DNA from: Kitasatospora albolonga
Lineage (GTDB): Bacteria; Actinomycetota; Actinomycetes; Streptomycetales; Streptomycetaceae
Direction of reading: 5' to 3'
NCBI GenBank assembly: GCA_002082585.1
Contig: CP020563.1
Location: forward strand, 7,806,001-7,870,000
DNA length: 64,000 nt
Below the pieces are notes generated by a model. That model did no database searches, had not been told where the DNA came from, and saw only the letters and a program-made list of their open reading frames with translations. Positions 42,443 through 50,662 of the stretch are shown piece after piece. Numbering within the stretch: position 1 is the stretch's first letter; every line of letters starts with the position of its first letter. The position numbers and the translations under genes were made by a program.

Positions 42443-43903
42443 ATGACCCAGGCTCCTCCGTCGGCTTCCGGCCTCCCGGCCCGCGCTCTCGCCGCTGCCC
42501 GATCACCCCGCGTGCCGCGCACGGTTCCGTATGTGCCGGAGCGCGCCTTCCCCTGGGGCGGCCCGGGGCTGCCCCTGGAAGGGGCCGGGGGAGCGGTGGA
42601 CCTGGACCGTGCCCTGCGGCTCTCCCTCGCCGCGCCCCGGAAGGCGGGCGACCGGCTGCGGCCCGTCCCCTCCGCCGGTGCCCTCCACCCCGTACGGGCG
42701 CACCTTCTCCTCGGCCCCGGCTGTCCGTTGCCGCCCGGGCGGTACGCGTACGACCCCCGCGCCCACCGCGCCCACCGCCGTGGACCGGCGCCCGCCGACG
42801 CGCCCCCGGGTGCCGTGGTCGTCCTCACGGTGACCGCCACCCGTACGGTCGCGCACTACGGACACCGCGCCTGGCCGCTGCTCCTCCTGGACGCGGGCCA
42901 TGCCGCAGCCGCCCTCGCGCTCGCCGCCGCCCCGGGTGAAGTGAGGGTCTGCCTCGACGCGGACGGCGCCGGGCTCGCGGCCGCGGCGGGACTGCCCCGA
43001 GCCGCCGAGTGGCGGCACGAGTGGCCGGGTGCCGAGCCCGAACTCCCGCTCGCCGCAGCCTGGTTGGTGCCCGAAGGGACACCCGTCACTCCCTGTCGCC
43101 CGCTGGCCGCCTGGGCCGCCCAACCGCCCGGAGCCGCCCCGGTTCCGCGACCGGGCGCCGAGACCGCCCCGCCCCGCGAACCCGCCCCCGTACGCCGTCT
43201 GCGTGAACCCGCCTCCGTACGAAACCTGCGCGAACTCGCCTCCGTACGCCATCTGTTGGACCACCTGGCGGCGGCACCCGGCCGGGCCGATGGCACCTGG
43301 TACCCGGCCCGCCGTCCCGTTCCCCTGACGGACGACGACCTCCGTACGCGAAGGAGCGCGCCCCCCTCCGACCTGACCCACCCGCCCGCCCCGGACCTGC
43401 TCGCCCGGGTCCTGGCCACCGCCGGGGAAGCCCGGCCGGACGGTCCCGCCTGGGCCGCGGCGGTCGGCGGCGACACCCCGGGGCTCCTCACGGCGGCCGG
43501 TACCCTCGCCTCCGGCGACGCGCGCCCCACCCTCGCCCGCTGGGCGGCGGGCCAGCGGTGGATCGCCACGGCCGGTGCGGTACTGGTCGCCCACGGCTGC
43601 CCCGCCGACGCCCCACCGGCCGTGATCCGCGGCAGCCACCTCGCCGCCGGTTACGCGGCCGGTGCCGCCCAGGCCCACGCCACCGCGCTCGGGCTCCGCT
43701 CGCGCCCCATCGGCTCCTGGCAGCAGGCCGACCTCGGCGCCGCGCTCGGCGAGACCCCCGGACACGACTGGATCGTCCACGGCCTGGCCCTCGCCGGACC
43801 ACCCACGCCGACCTCACGCACCACAGCTGCCCCCACCCCCTCCGCACGACCGGACCACCGCCAGGCCCCACCGGCCCCGCCGGGCAAGGAAGAACGCCCA
43901 TGA
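42443..43903 (+). CDS. SagB-type azoline dehydrogenase (nitroreductase fold)
   Basis: A 486-residue protein, long for the family, with two nitroreductase-like halves. The first has the FMN/substrate motif RPVPSAGALHPVRAHL (PSAGALHP, 76-83). The second (about 350-475) has ARWAAGQRWIATAGAVLVAH and HATALGLRSRPIGSWQQADL, the flavin-binding helix pattern. A linker of nine-residue repeats (REPASVRNL) joins them. SagB enzymes oxidise oxazolines or thiazolines to oxazoles or thiazoles using FMN. It therefore predicts aromatic azoles in the product; without cysteine in the precursor these would be oxazoles. ATGA overlap with the next gene. Confidence 0.85.
   Translation: MTQAPPSASGLPARALAAARSPRVPRTVPYVPERAFPWGGPGLPLEGAGGAVDLDRALRLSLAAPRKAGDRLRPVPSAGALHPVRAHLLLGPGCPLPPGRYAYDPRAHRAHRRGPAPADAPPGAVVVLTVTATRTVAHYGHRAWPLLLLDAGHAAAALALAAAPGEVRVCLDADGAGLAAAAGLPRAAEWRHEWPGAEPELPLAAAWLVPEGTPVTPCRPLAAWAAQPPGAAPVPRPGAETAPPREPAPVRRLREPASVRNLRELASVRHLLDHLAAAPGRADGTWYPARRPVPLTDDDLRTRRSAPPSDLTHPPAPDLLARVLATAGEARPDGPAWAAAVGGDTPGLLTAAGTLASGDARPTLARWAAGQRWIATAGAVLVAHGCPADAPPAVIRGSHLAAGYAAGAAQAHATALGLRSRPIGSWQQADLGAALGETPGHDWIVHGLALAGPPTPTSRTTAAPTPSARPDHRQAPPAPPGKEERP
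43175..43255 (+). repeat. three in-frame 27-bp repeats in SagB-like gene linker
   Basis: Units at 43175-43201, 43202-43228 and 43229-43255 encode REPAPVRRL, REPASVRNL and RELASVRHL. They are placed between the two nitroreductase-like halves. Confidence 0.88.
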
Positions 43904-45639
43904 TGCTCCACCCCGAACTCCTGCGCGCCGCCCGGACCGCCCGCCGCCCCCTCGGCCTGGCCACCGCGCTGCTCGCCCTGGTCACCCTCACCCATCTCGC
44001 CCAGGCCGTCCTGCTCGCGGTCGTCCTCTCCCGGATCGCCCACGGCGACACAGCCGACCTCGCACCGCTCCTCCTCTCCGTGCTCGCCGTCGTCCTCGTC
44101 CGCGCCGCGCTCGGCCGCGCCCAGCGCCTGACCGCCGTCAGCGCCGGGGCCGCCGTCCGCATCCGGCTCCGCGACACCCTGCTGAGCCGCCTCGGCGAAC
44201 TCGGGCCCACCGCTGTCACCGGCGCGCGGGCCGGAGCCGTACGCGCCACGCTCGTCGACGGCGTCGAAGGGGTGGACGCGTACGTCTCCCGCTACCTCCC
44301 CCAGGCCCTCATCACCTGCGCCGCCCCGCCCCTGCTGCTCGTCGCCGTCGCGCTCGTCGAGCCGTACGCGGCCCTTGTCCTGGGCCTCGCCCTGCTGCTC
44401 GCGATCTTCGGACCGCGCTGGTGGGACCGGCTGCTCGACCGGCGCGGCAAGGAGCACTGGGACTCCTACGAAGCCCTCGCCGCCGACTACCTGGAAGCTC
44501 TCCAGGGCATGGCCACCCTGCGCGCCGCCGGGGCGGTGGGCCGCGTACGGGAACGGCTGGAGAGGCGTTCGGCGGCGCTCCACCGCGCGACCGTCGCCAA
44601 GCTCCGGGTCTCCCTGGTCGACACCGGCCTCACCGACCTCGCCGTCCAGGGCGGCACCGTGGCCGCCGTCCTGGTGGCGTGCTCCTCGGCGGCCACCGGA
44701 CGCACCGCCACCACCGGGACGTACCTCCTGCTCCTGCTCGCCTCCGAGTGCTTCCGCCCCGTCCGCGATCTCTCCCGCGAATGGCACGCGGGCTATCTCG
44801 GGGTCTCGGCCGCCGACGGCATCGCCGCCCTGCGCACCGCCGAACCCGCCGTCGCCGACCGGGGGAGTGCGCTCGCCCACTGGGACACCGCCCCCGAAGT
44901 CCGCTTCGAGGACGTGCACTTCACCCACCCCGGGGCGGATCGCCCGGCCCTGGACGGCGTCACCTTCACCGCACCCGCCGGGCGCACCACCGCGATCGTC
45001 GGCCCCTCCGGCGCCGGGAAGTCGACCCTGCTGAGCCTCCTGCTGCGCGGGCGCGACCCCGACACCGGCCGCGTCACGATCGCGGGGACCGAGACCGCCG
45101 CGTACACGCTCGCCTCGCTGCGCCGGGGCATCGCCGTCGTCTCGCAGGAGACGTACCTCTTCCACGCCACGATCGCCGAGAACCTGCGCATCGCCCGCCC
45201 CGCCGCCACCGACGCCCACCTGCGCGCCGCCGCCCGGGCGGCGGGCATCGACCAGGAGATCACCGCGTTCCCGCAGGGGTACGCCACCCTCGTCGGCGAA
45301 CGCGGCGCCACGCTCTCCGGCGGCCAGCGCCAACGGCTCGCCCTCGCCCGCGCCCTCCTCGCCGACGCCCCCGTCCTGATCCTGGACGAGGCCACGAGCG
45401 CGGTGGACGAGCGCGGCGAGGCACGGATCGTACGGGAGCTGACGGCGGCGAGCCGGGGACGCACCTGCCTCGTCGTCGCCCACCGGCTCGACGCCGTACG
45501 CCACGCCGACCACATCGTCGTCCTCGACGGCGGCCGGGTCGAGGCGTCCGGCGACCACAGCGGACTGCTCGCGGGCGGCGGCGTCTACGCCGCGCTCGTC
45601 GCGGCAGGCCGCACCGCCCATGAGGAGCCCGCCGCATGA
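43900..45639 (+). CDS. ABC exporter half-transporter (CydD-like) of RiPP operon
   Basis: A 579-residue membrane-ATPase fusion. Membrane domain residues 1-320 with about six helices; ATPase domain with Walker A VGPSGAGKST, Q-loop VVSQETYLFH, signature TLSGGQRQR, Walker B PVLILDEATSAVD and H-loop VAHRLDAV. The sequence layout resembles CydD. It has no C39 peptidase domain, so it does not process the peptide. It forms a heterodimer with the next product. Export of the modified peptide is likely. Start ATG 43900 overlaps the SagB-like stop; ATG 43903 is equivalent. Confidence 0.9.
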   Translation: MMLHPELLRAARTARRPLGLATALLALVTLTHLAQAVLLAVVLSRIAHGDTADLAPLLLSVLAVVLVRAALGRAQRLTAVSAGAAVRIRLRDTLLSRLGELGPTAVTGARAGAVRATLVDGVEGVDAYVSRYLPQALITCAAPPLLLVAVALVEPYAALVLGLALLLAIFGPRWWDRLLDRRGKEHWDSYEALAADYLEALQGMATLRAAGAVGRVRERLERRSAALHRATVAKLRVSLVDTGLTDLAVQGGTVAAVLVACSSAATGRTATTGTYLLLLLASECFRPVRDLSREWHAGYLGVSAADGIAALRTAEPAVADRGSALAHWDTAPEVRFEDVHFTHPGADRPALDGVTFTAPAGRTTAIVGPSGAGKSTLLSLLLRGRDPDTGRVTIAGTETAAYTLASLRRGIAVVSQETYLFHATIAENLRIARPAATDAHLRAAARAAGIDQEITAFPQGYATLVGERGATLSGGQRQRLALARALLADAPVLILDEATSAVDERGEARIVRELTAASRGRTCLVVAHRLDAVRHADHIVVLDGGRVEASGDHSGLLAGGGVYAALVAAGRTAHEEPAA

Positions 45640-47876
45640 CACCGCCCGAGCCCACCGGGGCCCGTACGACCCCGTCCGACCTCGACCCCGGCGGGGACGG
45701 CAGGACACCGCCCGGCCTCGGCCTCGCCGGGGACGGTACGACCCCGCCCGACCCCGGCCCCGTCCGGGACCGTACGGCTTCGGCGGAGGCCGAGCCCGCC
45801 CCCGACCGCCACCGCCCGGCCCTGCCGGAGGTCCGCCCCGCCCGGGACCGTACGCATGCGCCCGCAAGCGGCCCCGCCCCCGCCCCCGACCGGCACCGTG
45901 CTGCCTCCCCGGAGGCCGCCCCCGCCCAGAACCGTCCGCTCTTGTCCGCGCGTGGGCCCGAGCCCGTTCCGGTACCGGTGGCACCGGCCTCTCCCCGGAC
46001 GTCCGCACCCGAGAACACCCCCGCCCCCGCCCCCCACCACACCGGCGCCCTCCGCTCCCTCCTTCCCGTCCTCGGCGCCCACCGCCTCACCGTCCTGCGC
46101 ACCTGCCTGGCCGCCCTCGTCGATCAGGCGGCCCTCGTCGCCCTGGTCACGCTCGCCGCGCACACCGTGGGGACGGCGGTGATCGCGCACCGGCCCCCGT
46201 CGGCCGGGACCGTCGCCGTCCTCATCGGGCTCGTCCTGCTCCGGGCGCTCGCGACCTGGCGGGAGATGGACCTCTCGCACGACCTCGCCTACCGGGTCCT
46301 GGCCGTGCTCCGGGTCCGGGTCTTCGACGGGCTCGCCCGTTCCGCCCCCGCCCGGATCGCGGGGCGCCGCAGCGGTGACCTCGCCTCGACCGCGCTCGCC
46401 GACGTGGAGGCGCTGGAGTTCTTCTACGCCCACGCCATCGCCCAGCTCCTCGCCTCGGGCCTCGTCTTCGCGGTGGCCGCCGCCGTCCTGGGCGTCCTCG
46501 GCCCCTGGCTGCTCCTCGCCGTCGTGCCCGCCGCCCTGCTGCTCCTGTGGTCACCCCTCCTGGAGGCGCGGGGCCGGGCCGTGCGCGGGGCGCGGACCCG
46601 GGCCGCTCTCGCCGAACTCTCCGCGCAGAGCGTGGAGACCGTCGACGGCCTCCGCGAGCTGCTGGCGGCGGGCGCCCTGGACCGTACGCGGGCCCGGCTG
46701 CGGTCCGGCGGCCGGCGGCTGGCCCGTGCCCAGCGCGCCGAACAGTCCTGGGAGACGGGGGCGGGCGCGGCCCGTGACCTGCTCGTCGTCGCCGCCGTCA
46801 TCGGGGTGGTCGCGGCAGCCGCCCACGCGGCGAGCGGCGGGCGGCTCGACGGCGCCTGGGCCCCGGCGGCGATGGCCCTCGCCCTCGGCGCCCTGGCCCC
46901 GGTGGCCGAATCGGCGGCCGCGCTGGGCCGGGCGGGCACCCTGCGCGCCGCCGCCGCCCGGGTCCGCGCGGCCCTCGACGCCCCGGCCGGGGCCCCCGCC
47001 CCCGCCGCCCCGCTGCCCGCCCCGGCGGGCCCGCTCGGCCTGCGGCTGCGCGGCGTACGGTTCGGGTACGGGGCCGACCCCGTCCTGGACGGCTTCGACC
47101 TGACTGTACGGCCGGGTGAGACGGTGGCCCTCGTCGGCGCCTCGGGGGCGGGCAAGTCGAGCTGCGCCCACCTCGTGGCCCGCTACTGGGACCCGCAGGA
47201 GGGAACGGTCGAGCTGCTTCCGGAGGGCCCGGCCCGCCCCGTCGACCTGCGGGATCTCGCGGAGGAGGATCTGCGGGCCGCCGTGTGCGTGGTCGGCCAG
47301 GAGGCCCCGCTCTTCCACGGGACCCTGGCCGAGAACCTCCGCCTCGCGGCTCCCGCCGCCACCGACCGGGAGCTCGCCGCCGTCGTCCGCCTGTGCGGCC
47401 TCACCCCCGTCACCGACGCCCTGCCCCACGGGCTGGACACCCCGGTCGGCGAACGCGGCGCGACCCTCTCCGGAGGCCAGCGGGCCCGGGTCGCCCTGGC
47501 CCGGGGGCTGCTCGGCCGCCCCCGGGTGCTCGTCCTGGACGAGACGACGGCCCACCTGGACCACCGGGGCGACGCGGAGCTCGCGCAGGCGCTCGCGGCC
47601 GGCTCCGAGACCCGTACGACACTGATCATCGCCCACCGCCCCGCCACCGTCCGCAGGGCCGACCGCATCGCGGTCCTGGAGGGGGGACGCATCGTGGAGG
47701 AAGGCACCTGGGACGAGCTGATCCGGGCGGGCGGCGCGCTGACCCGGCTGCTCAACCGGGAGGGGGAGTCCCGGGAGGAGCCCCGGGAACAGCCCCGGAC
47801 GGGGAGTCGGACGGAGGACCGGGCGGAGACACCGGCCCCGGCCCCGGCGTCGGCAGATTCTGCTCCGCCCAGATGA
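45636..47876 (+). CDS. ABC exporter half-transporter (CydC-like) with disordered N-terminal extension
   Basis: A 746-residue membrane-ATPase fusion from ATG 45636 (ATGA). Residues 1-130 are a proline/arginine/aspartate-rich extension with recurring PDRHR and RDRT units and no fold. The membrane domain is about 135-430. The ATPase has Walker A VGASGAGKSS, Q-loop VVGQEAPLFH, signature TLSGGQRAR, Walker B VLVLDETTAHLD and IAHRPATV. DETT in place of DEAT is compatible with catalysis. The C-terminal tail overlaps the convergent SpoIIE-type gene by 125 bases. Partner of the CydD-like subunit. Confidence 0.9.
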   Translation: MTPPEPTGARTTPSDLDPGGDGRTPPGLGLAGDGTTPPDPGPVRDRTASAEAEPAPDRHRPALPEVRPARDRTHAPASGPAPAPDRHRAASPEAAPAQNRPLLSARGPEPVPVPVAPASPRTSAPENTPAPAPHHTGALRSLLPVLGAHRLTVLRTCLAALVDQAALVALVTLAAHTVGTAVIAHRPPSAGTVAVLIGLVLLRALATWREMDLSHDLAYRVLAVLRVRVFDGLARSAPARIAGRRSGDLASTALADVEALEFFYAHAIAQLLASGLVFAVAAAVLGVLGPWLLLAVVPAALLLLWSPLLEARGRAVRGARTRAALAELSAQSVETVDGLRELLAAGALDRTRARLRSGGRRLARAQRAEQSWETGAGAARDLLVVAAVIGVVAAAAHAASGGRLDGAWAPAAMALALGALAPVAESAAALGRAGTLRAAAARVRAALDAPAGAPAPAAPLPAPAGPLGLRLRGVRFGYGADPVLDGFDLTVRPGETVALVGASGAGKSSCAHLVARYWDPQEGTVELLPEGPARPVDLRDLAEEDLRAAVCVVGQEAPLFHGTLAENLRLAAPAATDRELAAVVRLCGLTPVTDALPHGLDTPVGERGATLSGGQRARVALARGLLGRPRVLVLDETTAHLDHRGDAELAQALAAGSETRTTLIIAHRPATVRRADRIAVLEGGRIVEEGTWDELIRAGGALTRLLNREGESREEPREQPRTGSRTEDRAETPAPAPASADSAPPR

Positions 47877-50322
47877 TCTTCCCCCGGTGCGTGTACCGGG
47901 TGCCCCAGCGCCGGGCCAGCTGGGCGACGAGGAACAGGCCGCGCCCTCCCTCGTCCGTCGTACGGGCGTGCCGCAGCCTCGGGGTGGTGCTGCTGGCGTC
48001 GGACACCTCGCAGGTCAGCACGGACTGGAGCAGCAGCCGCAGCCGTACGGGGCCGGACGCGTACCGGATCGCGTTGGTCACCAGCTCGCTGACGATCAGC
48101 TCGGTCGTCATCGTCAGCTCGTCCAGCCCCCACGCCTCCAGTCGGCGCGCCACCTGGTTCCGGGTCACGCCGACGGCCGCCGGGTCCAGGGGCACGTCCC
48201 AGGAGGCCAGCCGGTCCGGGCTCAGCGCGTGGGTCCGGGCGAGCAGGAGGGCGATGTCGTCCGGCTGCGGAACGGGCAGCAGCTCCTTGACCACTGCCGA
48301 GCACAGCTCGTCCAGCGGCAGCCCCTCCCGCGATACGGCCCGCCCCAGCCGGGCCATGCCCTGCTCGACGTCCTTGTCGGTGCCCTCGATGAGGCCGTCG
48401 GTGTAGAGCCCGAGCAGGCTCCCCTCGGGCAGCTCGACCTCCAGGGCCTCGAAGGGGAGACCGCCGAGGCCCAGCGGCGGACCGGAGGGGAGGTCGGGGA
48501 AGCTGACCGCGCCGTCCGGGGTGACGACGACCGGCGGCGGGTGCCCGGCCCGGGCCATCGTGCAGCACCGGCTCGCCGGATCGTAGACGGCGTAGAGGCA
48601 GGTGGCGCCCAGCACCGTCGCGCCGCCCCGGTCGGCCTTCCCGCCCGCCGTCTCCTCCTCGCTCAGCCGCAGCACGAGATCGTCCAGCCGGGCCAGCAGC
48701 TCGTCCGGCGCGAGGTCCATGTCGGCCAGCGTCTGCACGGCGGTGCGCAGCCGACCCATCGTCGCGGCGGCGCTGATCCCATGGCCCACCACATCACCGA
48801 TGACCAGGCCGACCCGCGCCCCGGACAGCGGGATCACATCGAACCAGTCGCCCCCGACCCCGTCCTTCGCGTCTGCCGGGAGGTACGAGGAGGCCACGTC
48901 CAGCGCCGTCCCGCCGCGCAGCGTGTGCGGCAGCAGGCTTTCCTGGAGCACCAGCGCCGCCGTGTGCTCCCGGGTGTAGCGGCGGGCGTTGTCCACGCAC
49001 ACCGCCGCCCGGGCCACCAGCTCCCGGGCCGGTGCCACATCGTCCTCGTCGAACGGGACCGGGTTCTGCGACCGCATGAACGTGGTGAGCCCGAGGACGG
49101 TGTCCCGCGCCCGCATCGGTACGGAGATGAGCGAGTGCAGCCCGAACTCACGGATGCGGGCGGCCCGCGCGGGCTGCTCCACGGTCCACCCGTGGCTGTC
49201 CGGGTCGAGCAGCGGCAGGAGGACCGGGTCACCGTCGAGCAGGAAGTGCGCGTCGTGCGGCGGCGGTACGAAGTCGACGCTCTCCCCGACCCGTACGACC
49301 GCCTCCGGACATCCCTCGCGCACCGAGCTCATCCCCATGCGGATCATCCGCGGTTTTCCGCCCCGCACCTCCGTACCGAGCAGCGGGACGCCCGGCCGCT
49401 CCCGGCCCAGCGGGGTCTCCAGCAGGTCGACGAAGACGAAGTCGGCGAACCGGGGCACCGCGAAATCGGCCAGTTCCTGGGCCGTGCGCTGCACGTCCAG
49501 GGTGGAGCCGATGCTGGCCCCCGCCTCGTTCACGAGCGCCAGCAGCCTGCGCGCGTTCCACCGGTCGGTCACGTCCAGCACCATGTAGCCGATGCCGATC
49601 CGGTTCTCCTCGGCGTCCGCCAGCGGGAAGAACGAGCTGGAATAGGCCCGTCTGCGGTTCGGGTCGGCCCAGCTCCAGCCCAGGTACTCGTAGTCGGTGA
49701 CCGGTACACCGGTCGCCAGGACCTGCCGCATCAGCCGCTCGATGGGCGCCGCGAGCAGTCCGGGCAGCACGTCCGCGGGCCGCCGCCCCAGCCGCTGTTC
49801 CCGGGGCACCCCGCCGAACCGCTCCAGGGTGTCGTTGAGCCAGAGGTAGCGCAGCTCCGGGTCCATCACCGCCATGCCGACCGGCGACCGGGTCAGGAAC
49901 CCCTCCAGCACCGATCCGTCCACCGTCCAGTGCGGGGTGTGCTCCCGCCCGGAGAGCAGGAAGCTCTCGCGCCCGGCGATCAGGAACGAGGCGGAGACCC
50001 GTACATCGACGTCGATCTCCCGCGCGTCCCGGCCGCGCAGGGCGATCTGCCCGCTCCACCCCGACCCGGCGCGGCTGCGGGCGGCCACCGCGGCCGTACG
50101 CCGGGGGTCGGGGGACCCGGCCAGCAGCAGGGCGGCGGACCGGCCGACCATCTCGGCGGCCGTGTACCCGAGCAGGGCCTGAGCCCCGAGGGTCCAGCCG
50201 ATGACCGTGCCGTCCCCGGCGACCACCGCCACCGCGTCGTCGCTCAGCCGCACGGGGCCCCGCGGGTCCGCGGAGGGCAGCGGGCCGGGCCGCGCCGGGG
50301 GGCCCTCGTCGGCGGACGCCAT
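47752..50322 (-). CDS. PAS-GAF-PP2C (SpoIIE) phosphatase with C-terminal anti-sigma-type kinase domain
   Basis: About 856 residues from ATG 50322; GTG 50364 and ATG 50337 are in-frame alternatives. Order: PAS domain (VAVVAGDGTVIGWTLGAQAL), second PAS (VGMAVMDPELRYLWLNDTLE), GAF (about 285-445), PP2C/SpoIIE phosphatase (DGVGGDWFDVIPL, VIGDVVGHG, GLYTDGLIE, DDIALLLAR), then a HATPase_c of RsbW type (IVSELVTNAIRYASGPVRLR; DEGGRGLFLVAQLA). Such proteins sense signals and control anti-sigma/anti-anti-sigma partners. A proline-rich tail ends the protein, exactly where the gene overlaps the convergent exporter gene. Confidence 0.9.
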   Translation of the reverse strand: MASADEGPPARPGPLPSADPRGPVRLSDDAVAVVAGDGTVIGWTLGAQALLGYTAAEMVGRSAALLLAGSPDPRRTAAVAARSRAGSGWSGQIALRGRDAREIDVDVRVSASFLIAGRESFLLSGREHTPHWTVDGSVLEGFLTRSPVGMAVMDPELRYLWLNDTLERFGGVPREQRLGRRPADVLPGLLAAPIERLMRQVLATGVPVTDYEYLGWSWADPNRRRAYSSSFFPLADAEENRIGIGYMVLDVTDRWNARRLLALVNEAGASIGSTLDVQRTAQELADFAVPRFADFVFVDLLETPLGRERPGVPLLGTEVRGGKPRMIRMGMSSVREGCPEAVVRVGESVDFVPPPHDAHFLLDGDPVLLPLLDPDSHGWTVEQPARAARIREFGLHSLISVPMRARDTVLGLTTFMRSQNPVPFDEDDVAPARELVARAAVCVDNARRYTREHTAALVLQESLLPHTLRGGTALDVASSYLPADAKDGVGGDWFDVIPLSGARVGLVIGDVVGHGISAAATMGRLRTAVQTLADMDLAPDELLARLDDLVLRLSEEETAGGKADRGGATVLGATCLYAVYDPASRCCTMARAGHPPPVVVTPDGAVSFPDLPSGPPLGLGGLPFEALEVELPEGSLLGLYTDGLIEGTDKDVEQGMARLGRAVSREGLPLDELCSAVVKELLPVPQPDDIALLLARTHALSPDRLASWDVPLDPAAVGVTRNQVARRLEAWGLDELTMTTELIVSELVTNAIRYASGPVRLRLLLQSVLTCEVSDASSTTPRLRHARTTDEGGRGLFLVAQLARRWGTRYTHRGKIIWAEQNLPTPGPGPVSPPGPPSDSPSGAVPGAPPGTPPPG

Positions 50323-50364
50323 GCACCTCACCACCATCTCTAGGTTTCCATGGTCGCGCGTCAC

Positions 50365-50614
50365 CCCCGAGTACGCACCGGACCGCTTCCCGGCCGCCCA
50401 CCGGACCGTTCGTTCCGGCGGTGCGCCGGACCGCTGCCAGGCCGCCGCCTGCCGGGCCGCTTCCCGGGTGTGCCCCGGGACCGCTTCCCGGCCGCCTGCC
50501 GCAGCACCGGCTTTCGCCCGTTCGGCGGCGTGACGCGCCGGGCCGTGTCCCCGTTGGGGGAGTGACGAGCGGCCGCTCGTCCCCCTGCCCCCGCGCTGGA
50601 CCCGTGTGGGTGGA
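50365..50614. other. GC-rich intergenic region with imperfect repeats
   Basis: The segment holds several copies of ccgcttcccggccgcc-like strings (near 50386, 50460 and 50482), and no credible gene. It probably contains the promoter of the SpoIIE-type gene. Confidence 0.5.
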
Positions 50615-50647
50615 CGGCTCCGGCTCCCGAGAGGAGAGCCGGAGCCG
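50615..50647 (-). terminator. intrinsic terminator downstream of GH26-like gene
   Basis: A 12-bp inverted repeat (50615-50626 with 50636-50647), 9-base loop, next to tttcc on the plus side. It lies 16 bases after the GH26-like stop codon. Confidence 0.75.
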
Positions 50648-50662
50648 TTTCCATGCGCGCGG

